From positions 124,001 to 188,000 of the forward strand of contig NZ_JNKW01000004.1 in assembly GCF_000702205.1 (NCBI RefSeq): DNA of 64,000 nt, in the 5' to 3' direction. Below are positions 53,538 to 63,099 of this stretch, piece after piece. The stretch's first letter is position 1; each line of letters opens with the position of its first letter. The notes below the pieces were generated by a model, which saw nothing but the letters and a program-made list of their open reading frames with translations, made no database searches and was not told the DNA's origin. This DNA comes from Lachnospira multipara LB2003 (lineage in GTDB: Bacteria; Bacillota; Clostridia; Lachnospirales; Lachnospiraceae). Both the position numbers and the translations under genes were made by a program.

Positions 53538-54392
53538 TTACGACTCTCCTCCTGGAAGCCTTTTGATAGCATCCATACTGACAGCAGATAAAGTTTCCAT
53601 CTGCTTAAGAGCTAATTCTCTAAGCAATACAAGACGCTCCGACATTGCTTTCCCCTGTTCTATGAGAATTGCGTTATAACTTTCCATATTTGCCAGTACA
53701 AGAAGTTGATTCAGCGTTGCGTCATCTCGAATGTTACCTTTCTTATCAGTATTATTTTCACGCCACTGTTTTGCCGTCATACCAAACAATGCCACATTCA
53801 GGATATCCGCTTCATTTGCATATTTATATGAAATCTGCTCCGGTGTAAGCTCCTGCAAAATAAGATTATCCTTAATAGCATCTGTGTGAATACGATAATT
53901 CAACTTTGCTATCTCACGATTCAGATTCCAATTCAGAGACAGTCGGCTGTTTTCGTCGGACTTGAGCCGTTGGTAATCTTTGATGATATAAAGCTTAAAT
54001 TCCGGAGAAATCCAAGATGCAAATTCAAAAGCTATATCAATGTGCGCATATATCCCACCACCATATCTTCCGGATTTTGTGAACAAACCTATAGCGCCTA
54101 ATTCATCTTTCCAATTCTTTATTGAAAACACAAACGCATTTGTACCTGCATCTTCTTTAAACGTATCGAAATCGATACGTTTAAAATCAGGATTATGTAA
54201 AATTTCCCAAAGTCCAAGAAATTCTACCACGTCTCTTCCGCGCAACCAGTTATGAATTGTAATTCTAGGATCAATGCTTTTATACCTAGCTATATCTGTC
54301 AATGATATAAATTCATTCTTAAAATCAGTTGTGTAAATACCTATATCTATGCCTGCAGCATGTATAGTTTCTTTTTTTATTGTCTTTGCCAT
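53538..54392 (-). CDS. KilA-N domain protein
   Basis: The 284-aa protein has a KilA-N DNA-binding domain at about residues 25-125: FISLTDIARYKSIDPRITIHNWLRGRDVVEFLGLWE, then GGIYAHIDIAFEFASWISPEFKLYIIKDYQRL. This type occurs in phages and in chromosomal islands as an antirepressor or regulator. The C-terminal half (140-270) is helical and unnamed. GGAGG lies before the start. Codon use and GC look higher than in the core genes, in keeping with transfer. Confidence 0.9.
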   Translation of the reverse strand: MAKTIKKETIHAAGIDIGIYTTDFKNEFISLTDIARYKSIDPRITIHNWLRGRDVVEFLGLWEILHNPDFKRIDFDTFKEDAGTNAFVFSIKNWKDELGAIGLFTKSGRYGGGIYAHIDIAFEFASWISPEFKLYIIKDYQRLKSDENSRLSLNWNLNREIAKLNYRIHTDAIKDNLILQELTPEQISYKYANEADILNVALFGMTAKQWRENNTDKKGNIRDDATLNQLLVLANMESYNAILIEQGKAMSERLVLLRELALKQMETLSAVSMDAIKRLPGGES

Positions 54393-54422
54393 ATATCCTC
54401 CGATAAAATCCGATTAAATTGT

Positions 54423-54719
54423 TCACTTTCGAACAATTTTTGAATCATCTGCAATTTTCTGCAATTCCCTGTAATATGCTAGATAACGATAAGCTGTTCT
54501 CCGGCTGACATCACCTTCTGCAACAATCTCTACAAGAGTCTTTCCGCTCTCATACTTCAAAATGAAATCATTGTATGCAGACATCCAAGCTTCATCATGT
54601 TTTTTTCGACCACCGAAGTTACGGTTACGAAGCTTTTCGTTTTCCGCCTTAAGCTCGGCAACCTCTTTTTCTAATTCTTTTATTCTCTTAAGGGCTTCAT
54701 CAAGAGTTGTAACTTTCAT
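54423..54719 (-). CDS. Small coiled-coil HTH protein (98 aa)
   Basis: The first 35 residues form a leucine-zipper-like coil (LKRIKELEKEVAELKAENEKL). A basic GGRKKHDE and a resolvase-type helix-turn-helix follow (YESGKTLVEIVAEGDVSRRTAYRYLAYYREL). GAGGTGG precedes the ATG. It may be a regulator or a fragment of an invertase-like protein. It lies 30 nt before the KilA-N gene. Confidence 0.75.
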   Translation of the reverse strand: MKVTTLDEALKRIKELEKEVAELKAENEKLRNRNFGGRKKHDEAWMSAYNDFILKYESGKTLVEIVAEGDVSRRTAYRYLAYYRELQKIADDSKIVRK

Positions 54720-54799
54720 TTCGTGCCACCTCGCTTTCTGACACTATTTTAATCCTGCACTGTATTACTGTCAACTTGCTTTTTGACACATGCTCTTTT

Positions 54800-54937
54800 C
54801 TACATCCCTGAGCCTGGATTGTGATAACATTGACTATAATAATCTTTGAGTCGGTCACCAATTTTTTCGTATAAATAAGTTTCTCTGGCTATTGGTACAT
54901 ATACACGTAAACGTTTCCTTATCGTGTCATCATTCAT
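54800..54937 (-). CDS. Short uncertain ORF or gene remnant
   Basis: A 45-aa frame from MNDDTIRKRLRVYVPIARETYLYEKIGDRLKD to the stop at 54800. The frame is open further upstream, to 55018. A very good Shine-Dalgarno (AAGGAGGG) instead precedes an ATG in another frame that stops after seven codons (MPWKQEK), hinting at a frameshifted small gene. I do not recognise it. Confidence 0.3.
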   Translation of the reverse strand: MNDDTIRKRLRVYVPIARETYLYEKIGDRLKDYYSQCYHNPGSGM

Positions 54938-55011
54938 TCGGATTTTATTTTTCTTGTTTCCACGGCATAAGCCCTCCTTAAAATTTGTTAGAGTTGCCTC
55001 TACAAATATAG

Positions 55012-55440
55012 TCAACACTTTTGATATTCCTTATAAATATGAGCCAATTCCCTCTTATCTATCAGTTCATGACCTATAAATGATAATTCCACTATATACG
55101 GCATCCAATCGATGAACCGAAGGAAATCATCCACATCAAATGCTGGATCATAATAATTCAGAATGGTGCTAAGTGCAGTTCCGTGCGTACCTATGACAAC
55201 TGTTTTCCCATTAAACCTGTCAAGGACGTCAAATAAGGCATTGACATTGCGTTCCTTCGTTGAACTGAGGGATTCTCCACCTTGCTCCGCATAATCAAAA
55301 TTTGTCCACCTTTTAGAAAATTGTCCCATTCCATTTCCGTATTCACCGCACTTCCTCTCGCAGAATCTTTCATCCGTGATGATACTCTTAGAAAAATAAT
55401 CAGCAGCCGCTTGGATAGTATCTACACTTCTTCTTTCAGC
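55012..55440 (-). pseudogene. Histidine phosphatase, 5'-truncated
   Basis: The frame reads RRSVDTIQAAADYF, then CERKCGEYGNGMGQFSKRW, GKTVVIGTHGTALSTILNYYD (the second catalytic His block) and WMPYIVELSF to the stop at 55012. It matches the C-terminal two thirds of small phosphoglycerate-mutase-like histidine phosphatases. The N-terminal RHG(E) motif is absent: upstream the frame runs into the 3' end of the NUDIX gene. So a deletion or fusion has removed its start. An internal ATG at 55329 could give a 105-aa piece without the catalytic core. Confidence 0.65.
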
Positions 55441-55934
55441 ATTTGAAGCACACGCAGCTCTCTCTTTATCATCTGATAATTGAAAACATTCTCACTAGTA
55501 TACTCGTCATTTACCCGGATTGCTTCGTCAATATCAACATCTCTTAAAGTGAACTCCAGTTTTTCCTCGTAACTGTCAAGATCTTGCCCTATGTTTGCTT
55601 CACTTACATCACAGAAATAATAGAAATTTTCCTGTTCAAAAATGGTATCCTCATCTCTATCACTATTTTGTCTTCTCAAAACGCTGCCGTATTCTCTAAC
55701 GGTTTCCGGTATAACAACAAGACCTGTTTCCTCTCGCACTTCCCTAATGAGCGTATCTATTCTATCCTCATTATCGTGAATTCCTCCGCCAGGAAACTTA
55801 TAATACTTCTCGACAGGGCTGTATACCATGCGAAGTTTACCTTCTCTTTGTATGATTGCTCTAGCAGACGGTCTTCTGAAAATCCTGAAATCCTCTCTAT
55901 AATCTTTAAGATCAATTGTAAATAATCTTCTCAT
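55422..55934 (-). CDS. NUDIX hydrolase
   Basis: NUDIX enzymes hydrolyse nucleoside diphosphates linked to other groups. The 170-aa protein from MRRLFTIDLKDY has the NUDIX box GGGIHDNEDRIDTLIREVREETGLVV (G-X5-E-X7-REVREE-X-G-L). GGAG lies about 10 bases before the start at 55934. The frame stays open for a further 36 codons back to the methyltransferase stop, with sequence (YTEDDVEEFIRAMLLVDEE) that looks like the tail of another, lost gene. Its 3' end overlaps the truncated phosphatase. Confidence 0.87.
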   Translation of the reverse strand: MRRLFTIDLKDYREDFRIFRRPSARAIIQREGKLRMVYSPVEKYYKFPGGGIHDNEDRIDTLIREVREETGLVVIPETVREYGSVLRRQNSDRDEDTIFEQENFYYFCDVSEANIGQDLDSYEEKLEFTLRDVDIDEAIRVNDEYTSENVFNYQMIKRELRVLQMLKEEV

Positions 55935-56042
55935 ATTACCGTTTCTCCTTTTTCCGGACGTATTGGAAAATGCAAACGTACTTTCCTCGTCCACCAATAG
56001 CATTGCACGTATAAACTCCTCAACATCATCTTCTGTGTACGG

Positions 56043-57530
56043 TTAACGGCGTTGGGAAAGAAGAACAACATTTTCTACATGAACAGTATGTGGGAACATA
56101 TCCACAGGCTGCACCTTCTCCACCTTAAAGCCCTTCTCGCATAAGAACTTAAGATCTCTTGAAAGTGTTGCTGAATCACAACTTACATAAACAATTCTTT
56201 TTGGTGCCATTAATACAAGTGTATTAAGAAGTGCCTCATCGCAGCCCTTTCTTGGAGGATCAACTACAACTACATCTGGATGCTTTGCAGAAGCGTCCCC
56301 ATCTTTACCATAGATTTCAGGAACCACTTCTTCAGCCTTACCCACCATAAAATTAGCGTTTGTGATGGCATTAATCTTAGCGTTATTTTTAGCATCCTCA
56401 ATGGCCTGAGGAACTATTTCAACCCCATACACTTCCTTTGCCTTTTTAGCAAGAAAGAGCGATATTGTACCAATTCCACAATACATATCCCATACCACTT
56501 CTCCTCCAGTAAGACCTGCAAATTCTAAAGCCTTAGAATAAAGCTTCTTGGTCTGAACAGGGTTTACCTGAAAGAAAGATAATGGTGAAATCTGGAATTT
56601 AATATCTGCAATAAAGTCCTCAATGTAACTGCTGCCATAAAGAGTTTTACACTCTTCCCCTAAGATTACATTGGTGTCCTTTTTATTCAAATTAAGCATA
56701 ATAGATGTAATTCTTGCAACACCATCACCCTTAGCTTTTAAGTCCTTTTTTAATTCTTCTGATTCTAAGTCATTAAATCTTGAAGCAGCACTTGTCTTTA
56801 ATTTACTAAAATCAATTGAAAGTAATTTCTCATTAAGCTTATCTGCCTGCTCTGCCTTTAAGCCATTTCCATTAATTACAAGACAGACCATAATCTGACC
56901 TGTTGTAAAGCCTGTTCGTATAAGCACATGGCGAACAAGTCCCTTATGCTTAGTTTCATCATATGCAGGGATATCATTTTCCTCCATCCACTCTTTAACT
57001 TTTTGTAAAATGTAGACATTTTCCTTAGCACCAATAAGACAATCCTGGTTATCAATAATTGAATGAGTTCTTCCTGCATAAAAGCCCATAACAATCTTGC
57101 CTTCTTTATTTAATCCCACAGGATACTGTGCCTTATTTCTATAATTAAATTCAGATTCCATACCAATAACTGGAAGAACCTCTAATTTAGAATCTCCTGT
57201 GAAACCGCCAATTCTTTCAAGATTACCCTCCACTAAAGAACGCTTAAAATCAAGCTGTGCCTTATAATTCATCTGTTGAATCTGACATCCACCACACTGT
57301 CTAGCCACAGGACATTTAGCTTCAATTCTATGCTCACTTGCCTTGATTATATTCATTAAACGTCCGTAGCCATAGTTTTTCTTAGCCTTTATAATCTTAG
57401 CTTCAATTTCATCACCTATTAATGCATCCTTAACAAATACTGTATAACCATCTACTCGACCAATACCCTCTCCGCTAGTACCTAAATCTGTTATTTTTAA
57501 TTTAACTATATCGCCTTTATTGTATGACAT
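56043..57530 (-). CDS. rlmD: 23S rRNA (uracil-5-)-methyltransferase, RlmD/RlmCD type
   Basis: The enzyme methylates U1939/U747 of 23S rRNA with SAM. The 495-aa protein has an N-terminal TRAM domain (1-58), the [4Fe-4S] motif CPVARQCGGCQIQQM, QVNPVQTKKLY, the SAM site VWDMYCGIGTISLFLA, VVVDPPRKGCDEALL and the catalytic cysteine in VYVSCDSATLSRD. Length is normal with an insert near 235-290. A YhaM-type gene lies upstream. Confidence 0.93.
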   Translation of the reverse strand: MSYNKGDIVKLKITDLGTSGEGIGRVDGYTVFVKDALIGDEIEAKIIKAKKNYGYGRLMNIIKASEHRIEAKCPVARQCGGCQIQQMNYKAQLDFKRSLVEGNLERIGGFTGDSKLEVLPVIGMESEFNYRNKAQYPVGLNKEGKIVMGFYAGRTHSIIDNQDCLIGAKENVYILQKVKEWMEENDIPAYDETKHKGLVRHVLIRTGFTTGQIMVCLVINGNGLKAEQADKLNEKLLSIDFSKLKTSAASRFNDLESEELKKDLKAKGDGVARITSIMLNLNKKDTNVILGEECKTLYGSSYIEDFIADIKFQISPLSFFQVNPVQTKKLYSKALEFAGLTGGEVVWDMYCGIGTISLFLAKKAKEVYGVEIVPQAIEDAKNNAKINAITNANFMVGKAEEVVPEIYGKDGDASAKHPDVVVVDPPRKGCDEALLNTLVLMAPKRIVYVSCDSATLSRDLKFLCEKGFKVEKVQPVDMFPHTVHVENVVLLSQRR

Positions 57531-57612
57531 GTTAATCCTTTCTTTACATAAATTCAGCTTGCAACATATTGTTACAAGCTGTTTAGTCTAATGTCTTTTT
57601 AGTTTCTGCTAA

Positions 57613-58551
57613 TTAAACTGTTCTTTTAATATTAGCATCAAGCCATCTATTATATCCAATCCAATCATTAGTATCTTTAGCTTCAAGAGCTTCTCTTAAA
57701 GTCTCTAACTTAGCATCAATATTATCAGCCATAGATAAAGCTACAGCTTCTGCAATTGATGGTTTTTTTGGTGAGCCATATTCTAATTCACCGTGATGAG
57801 CTAAGATACAATGTCCCATTTCTAATTTAAGTACTTCTGGGAAAGAGTCTATAGCCTTAATCTTATCCATAACCATTTCATAGCCAATCACAATATGTCC
57901 AAGGAAATTTCCCTCATCTGTATAATCATTCTTTGGAAATTCTGATAATTCCTTAGTCTTACCTGCATCGTGAAGCATAGCAGCACTTATAAGTAAATCC
58001 CTATTTAAAAAATCGTAGTTAGATGCCATCTTATCACAAAGTCTTGTAACTGATAAAGAATGTTCTAATAAACCACCTGTAAATCCATGATGTACTGTTT
58101 TTGCAGCAGAAATATTCTTAAAATTCTTAATAAACACCTCATCTTCTCTAAAAAATGCATTAAGAAGCTTCTTTAGATGCTCATTTTTTACACTATCTAC
58201 AAATGACAATAATTCCTTATACATATCCTCTACATTAAATCTTGTAGATGGTACATAATCTGAAATTTCATATTCATCTTCATTTGCCACTCTAATTCTA
58301 TCCACTTTAAACTGAAGTGAACCATTATAATTTGAAATCTGGCCTGAAACAGCAACAAAATCTCCTGCTTCAAATTCAGAAATTCCACCTGAATTTAAAT
58401 CCCAAATCTTAGTATCAATCTGACCTGTTTTATCTGTAAGAATAACATTTCCGTATTCTTTTCCTGTTCTTGTAAGTGCAATACTCTTCGATTTAACTAA
58501 ATAAACCTCTGACACTCTTTCTCCATCATTTAAGCTTTCAATATATTTCAT
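57613..58551 (-). CDS. yhaM: YhaM-type 3'-5' exoribonuclease
   Basis: YhaM trims RNA and single-stranded DNA from the 3' end. The 312-aa protein has an N-terminal OB fold (GNVILTDKTGQIDTKIWDLN, 35-55) and an HD domain with VHHGFTGGLLEHSLSV, AAMLHDAGKTKEL and HCILAHHGELEYGSPKKP. The sequence matches the family well. It is followed by rlmD after 82 nt, a gap holding a weak hairpin at 57550-57576. Confidence 0.93.
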   Translation of the reverse strand: MKYIESLNDGERVSEVYLVKSKSIALTRTGKEYGNVILTDKTGQIDTKIWDLNSGGISEFEAGDFVAVSGQISNYNGSLQFKVDRIRVANEDEYEISDYVPSTRFNVEDMYKELLSFVDSVKNEHLKKLLNAFFREDEVFIKNFKNISAAKTVHHGFTGGLLEHSLSVTRLCDKMASNYDFLNRDLLISAAMLHDAGKTKELSEFPKNDYTDEGNFLGHIVIGYEMVMDKIKAIDSFPEVLKLEMGHCILAHHGELEYGSPKKPSIAEAVALSMADNIDAKLETLREALEAKDTNDWIGYNRWLDANIKRTV

Positions 58552-58584
58552 CTTTTTTCTTGGCTAATGCCATCCTTTCTAATA

Positions 58585-59823
58585 TCATATATTTTGGATA
58601 AGTTTAACATTAACATCAAAGCTAAGCTGTGAATAACCTTCTTTATCTTTTCTGTTAACTGTTAATCTCATAGTTTCTCCATCTGATTTCTGATATAGTT
58701 TCTCACTAAATAGCTGAATTGTCAAAACCGATTCATTATCAACTTTAGTTATTAAATCACCAGCCTGTAAACCTGCCATATATGCTGGTGAACCCACATC
58801 AACAGACATAATATAAACTCCCATTGGAAGATTATATTTAGCTGATAAATCCTTAGTTATATTTTGTGCTGTAATACCACAATATAGGTATCCATGTTTA
58901 TTAATCATTTCCTGTAAGATTCCCTTTAAATCAGAGACTCCAATTGCTTTAATTGTCGAATCAGGACTCTTAAAATAGATTCCAACTAAGGCACCTAAGT
59001 CATTATAAAGAAATGAATAATCATCCCTATCCTTGGTTAGATTAGTTTCAATAATCTCATATCCATTATCTGTTTGGTAACTTATATTTAATCCTGATAC
59101 TGTACAATAATTAACCGAACTAACCTCACCATGCATCTTACCTGCAACAATTAACATATCTCCCTGACCTATTAAATAGGAATTTCCTAAATCTGCAATA
59201 GCTATAGACTTCTTTGTATCAGTTGACACATCACTTGCACTAAATTTATATAAACTAAATCCAAGCTCATCATAGCTTCCCACATATTTAAGGGCTGCTT
59301 CACTACCATCATTAAATTTAGCTACTATTTTTTTATTCTGCTTGTTATTATCCTTTATTGCAGAATTAGTTAATACAATATATTCAGAATTAATGTTTCC
59401 AACAATCACTGCTGGCATCCTATAAGAATCACTATCATTTAATTCTGATTCAATATCTGTATTTTCATAATCTACCGTAATAATACTTTTAGTACATACA
59501 TCTACTTTAGACTTAATATTTCGCATGGCATTATCATAGTCATCACCAACACCATCAGTTATATCTTCACTATATTGATCATCCTTATATTCTTTATAAT
59601 CGTCTTTCTCAATATAGATAATCTCTGTGGTTTTTTCTTTTATCTTCTGTTTTATTATAGGCCATGTTATTCTGCATATTACAAAAGCAATAATACAGGC
59701 TAAAAGAATAACTACACAAGCCCTTATTCTTAATAATAGCTTTTTATATTTTCTTTTTGGGCTTTGAACTACAGTTTCTGTATAAAGTTCAAAGTCATTT
59801 GTTTCCTTTTTATCTTCGGACAT
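58585..59823 (-). CDS. HtrA/PDZ-type membrane protein with degenerate protease domain
   Basis: The 412-aa protein (start 59823, GAGAGGAAA upstream) has a membrane helix at about residues 36-58, an acidic linker, a trypsin-like domain (85-300) and a C-terminal PDZ domain (GVYIMSVDVGSPAYMAGLQAGDLITKVDNESV). The catalytic residues of HtrA are missing: LTNSAIKD replaces the LTNxHV histidine block, GFSLYKF replaces DLAVLKI, and no GNSGGP is present (DRDDYSFLYND instead). It probably binds peptides rather than cleaving them. It is divergent from mutS2. Confidence 0.85.
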   Translation of the reverse strand: MSEDKKETNDFELYTETVVQSPKRKYKKLLLRIRACVVILLACIIAFVICRITWPIIKQKIKEKTTEIIYIEKDDYKEYKDDQYSEDITDGVGDDYDNAMRNIKSKVDVCTKSIITVDYENTDIESELNDSDSYRMPAVIVGNINSEYIVLTNSAIKDNNKQNKKIVAKFNDGSEAALKYVGSYDELGFSLYKFSASDVSTDTKKSIAIADLGNSYLIGQGDMLIVAGKMHGEVSSVNYCTVSGLNISYQTDNGYEIIETNLTKDRDDYSFLYNDLGALVGIYFKSPDSTIKAIGVSDLKGILQEMINKHGYLYCGITAQNITKDLSAKYNLPMGVYIMSVDVGSPAYMAGLQAGDLITKVDNESVLTIQLFSEKLYQKSDGETMRLTVNRKDKEGYSQLSFDVNVKLIQNI

Positions 59824-59989
59824 ATCTTTCCTCTCTAAATTACAAACCTTATTCACTAGCTTAAGTATATCCAAGCTTAATGAATTATTTATGACATTTA
59901 TGTTAATATTATACACAAGATTATGGTTTTTTACCTTAAAATAAGATAAAATTAATTAGTGATTATGTAAATAGTTAGGAGAAATTTTT

Positions 59990-62362
59990 TTGAACAAAAA
60001 AGCTTTATATACTTTAGAATTTAACAAAATACAGGAAAGACTAGTATCTCTTGCCTCTTCTAATGGCGGCAAGGCTATACTTAGCAAATTAAAAGTAGAA
60101 ACAGATATTAATATAATAAACAATAATCTAGAGGAAACTAACGATGCCCTATCAAGGATATATCAAAAAGGATGTCCAGATTTTAGTAAAGTAAGATCTA
60201 TTAAAGACAGCCTTATGCGTCTTAAGATGGGCAGTTCCCTTAATGCAAGAGAATTACTTAACATTAGCGATATTTTAAGTCTTGCTAAGCATATTAAGGA
60301 CTTTTATGAATACAGAGATGACTCACTTCAGCCAAGAATTGATTCACTAGATCCAGTAACAAGCCTTAATAATCAGATTAAGCGCTGTATTATTGCAGAA
60401 GATGAAATTGCAGATGAGGCTTCAGCTACATTAAGTGATATTCGTAGAAGCAAAAGACTTAGCGCAGATAAGATTCATCAAGAATTAAATAGACTCTTAA
60501 ATAGCACAAGTGTTAGAAACTGTCTTCAAGATTACGTCATTACATCAAGAAATGGCAGATATTGCCTTCCTGTTAAGGCTGAATATAAATCTCAAGTACC
60601 AGGAATGGTACACGACCAGTCATCAACAGGTTCTACACTTTTTATTGAACCTGCATCAGTTGTTAAACTTAACAACGAAATACGTGAACTTGAATTAAAA
60701 GAAGAAGCTGAAATTGAAGTAATCCTTGCTAAATTAAGCGAGAACGCAGCACAATTTCAGGATGCAATTCATAGCGACTATGAGATTTTAGTATCCCTTG
60801 ATGTATGCTTTGCAAAGGGCAATCTTTCAAGAAAAATGAACGCTGCCAAACCTAAGATGAACACTAATGGAATTATTAATATCAATAAGGGACGTCATCC
60901 ACTTATTGACCCTGAAAAGGTAGTTCCAATAGATATTTATCTTGGAAAAGATTTTAAATTACTTATTATTACTGGTCCTAATACAGGTGGTAAGACTGTT
61001 TCATTAAAAACTGTAGGTTTACTTACATTAATGGCACAAGCAGGTCTTAATATTCCTGCACTAGAAAATTCAGACATTGCAGTATTTAATAAGATTTTCG
61101 CAGATATTGGAGATGAACAAAGTATTGAGCAATCTCTTTCAACTTTCTCATCTCATATGACAAACCAGGTCTCAATCTTAAGAAACGCAGACCGCAACTC
61201 ATTAGTACTATTTGATGAAATTGGTGCAGGTACTGACCCTACTGAAGGTGCAGCTCTTGCTACATCAATTCTTAATCACTTAAAAAATAATGGCGTTACA
61301 ACAATGGCTACAACTCACTACTCTGAGCTTAAGATGTACGCCCTAACAACTAAAGGGGTTGAAAATGCCAGCTGTGAATTTGATGTAGAGACTTTAAGTC
61401 CAACATATAAATTATTAATTGGTGTACCAGGTAAGAGTAATGCCTTTGCTATTTCTAAAAAGCTAGGTCTTCCAGAATTTATCTTAAATGACGCTACTAA
61501 GCGACTTGAAGAAGACGATATTAAATTCGAAGATTTAGTTACAGACCTTGAGAATACAAGAGCTAGACTTGAAAAAGAAAAAGAAGAAATCGCTTCATAT
61601 AAAGAAGAAATTGAAAGTCTTAAGGAAAAACTTCAATCTAAAAACGAACGAATCGATCAAAGCAAGGATAAGATTCTTAGACGTGCCAATGAACAAGCTG
61701 CTGCTATTTTACAGGAAGCTAAAGACTATGCCGATGAAACAATTAAGGTAATGAATAAAACCGGTATGTCAGTTAAAGAACTTGAAAAGCGCAGAACTGA
61801 AGTTAGAACTAAGATTAATAAGCGAAATGAGAAACTAAAGGTTGAACCAACCAAAGTTTCTAAACATACATCTTCTAATATTGAAGACTTTAAAAAGGGT
61901 ATGTATGTACGCGTACTTACTATGAATGTTATTGGTAGAATTACAGATATTTACCCATCAAAAAAGCAGGTAAATGTCCTTATAGGTAGTTTAAGTACAA
62001 AAATGCCTATCAAAAACCTAGAAATACTAGAAAACTACAAAGACCCAGAGGATGCTAAGGCTAATTCTTCAAAATCATCCACTGGCACAAGTAGAATTAA
62101 AGTTGGTAAAGCTGCTAATATTAAACCAGAAATTAATCTACTAGGCTACACTGTAGATGAGGCAATTTCCATCCTAGATAAATATCTTGATGATGCTTAT
62201 ATTGCTAAGATTCCTCAGGTAAGAATTGTACATGGTAAAGGAACAGGTGCCCTAAGAAATGGTATCACATCATATCTTAGAGGTGTTTCTTATATTGCAA
62301 GCTTCCGCTTAGGAAACATAGGAGAAGGCGACGCAGGCGTTACAATAGTAGATTTTAAATAA
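59990..62362 (+). CDS. mutS2: MutS2 endonuclease
   Basis: MutS2 acts on branched DNA and on collided ribosomes rather than in mismatch repair. The 790-aa protein has the core domains, Walker A ITGPNTGGKTVSLKT (about 330), LVLFDEIGAGTDPTEGAALA, a long coiled coil (510-620) and a C-terminal Smr domain (INLLGYTVDEAISILDKYLDDA, IVHGKGTGALRNGI). The start is TTG with AGGAGAAA upstream. Length is normal. It is followed by a two-component system 16 nt later, in the same direction. Confidence 0.96.
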   Translation: MNKKALYTLEFNKIQERLVSLASSNGGKAILSKLKVETDINIINNNLEETNDALSRIYQKGCPDFSKVRSIKDSLMRLKMGSSLNARELLNISDILSLAKHIKDFYEYRDDSLQPRIDSLDPVTSLNNQIKRCIIAEDEIADEASATLSDIRRSKRLSADKIHQELNRLLNSTSVRNCLQDYVITSRNGRYCLPVKAEYKSQVPGMVHDQSSTGSTLFIEPASVVKLNNEIRELELKEEAEIEVILAKLSENAAQFQDAIHSDYEILVSLDVCFAKGNLSRKMNAAKPKMNTNGIININKGRHPLIDPEKVVPIDIYLGKDFKLLIITGPNTGGKTVSLKTVGLLTLMAQAGLNIPALENSDIAVFNKIFADIGDEQSIEQSLSTFSSHMTNQVSILRNADRNSLVLFDEIGAGTDPTEGAALATSILNHLKNNGVTTMATTHYSELKMYALTTKGVENASCEFDVETLSPTYKLLIGVPGKSNAFAISKKLGLPEFILNDATKRLEEDDIKFEDLVTDLENTRARLEKEKEEIASYKEEIESLKEKLQSKNERIDQSKDKILRRANEQAAAILQEAKDYADETIKVMNKTGMSVKELEKRRTEVRTKINKRNEKLKVEPTKVSKHTSSNIEDFKKGMYVRVLTMNVIGRITDIYPSKKQVNVLIGSLSTKMPIKNLEILENYKDPEDAKANSSKSSTGTSRIKVGKAANIKPEINLLGYTVDEAISILDKYLDDAYIAKIPQVRIVHGKGTGALRNGITSYLRGVSYIASFRLGNIGEGDAGVTIVDFK

Positions 62363-62377
62363 ACGGAGGATACTAAA

Positions 62378-63088
62378 ATGGCAACTAAACAGAAGGTAAT
62401 GATAGTTGATGACGACGAAAACATAGCAGAATTAATAGCTCTTTACTTAAACAAAGAGTGCTACGAAACTCTTATTGTTTATGATGGTGAAAGTGCAATA
62501 TCACAATTTTCTACATTTAAGCCAAACCTTATATTACTAGACTTAATGTTACCAGGGATGGATGGATATCAGGTTTGCCAGGAAATTAGAAAAAAAAGCA
62601 ACGTTCCAATTATTATGCTATCTGCTAAGGGCGAGACTTTTGATAAGGTTCTTGGCCTTGAACTTGGAGCAGATGACTATATGATAAAGCCATTTGAAAC
62701 AAAAGAACTAGTAGCAAGAGTAAAAGCAGTCCTTAGACGTTTTCATTTACCACAGCTTTCATTAACAGAAAGCTCAATTTCAAAACGTGCAGAATTCAAG
62801 GATTTACTTATTAATCTTGATAATTACACAGTAACCTATTTAGGAAAAACCATAGATATGCCACCTAAGGAAATCGAATTACTCTTTTTCCTTGCATCAG
62901 CACCAAACCAGGTTTTTACAAGAGAACAGCTTCTTGATAATATCTGGGGTTATGAATATGCAGGAGATACAAGAACCGTAGATGTTCATATAAAAAGAAT
63001 TCGTGAAAAAATCAAAGATCACGCAAATTGGTCAATTGAAACAGTTTGGGGAATCGGATATAAATTTGTAGAGAAGAACGAAATTTAA
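62378..63088 (+). CDS. OmpR/PhoB-family response regulator
   Basis: The 236-aa protein has a receiver domain (VMIVDDDENIAELIALY, phospho-acceptor Asp55 in LILLDLMLPGMDGY, Lys in MIKPFETKELVARV) and a winged-helix domain (PPKEIELLFFLASAPNQVFTREQLLDNIWGYEYAGDTRTVDVHIKRIREKI). GGAGG precedes the start. The histidine kinase follows 12 nt later. The target genes are unknown. Confidence 0.95.
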   Translation: MATKQKVMIVDDDENIAELIALYLNKECYETLIVYDGESAISQFSTFKPNLILLDLMLPGMDGYQVCQEIRKKSNVPIIMLSAKGETFDKVLGLELGADDYMIKPFETKELVARVKAVLRRFHLPQLSLTESSISKRAEFKDLLINLDNYTVTYLGKTIDMPPKEIELLFFLASAPNQVFTREQLLDNIWGYEYAGDTRTVDVHIKRIREKIKDHANWSIETVWGIGYKFVEKNEI

Positions 63089-63099
63089 GGAGGCATAAG

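Noticed and set aside
53538-54719. A prophage
   Set aside because: Only a KilA-N protein and a small HTH protein are present; there is no integrase, capsid, terminase or att pair.
57550-57576. A terminator of yhaM
   Set aside because: The inverted repeat CAGCTTG/CAAGCTG is present but has no T tract on the minus strand.
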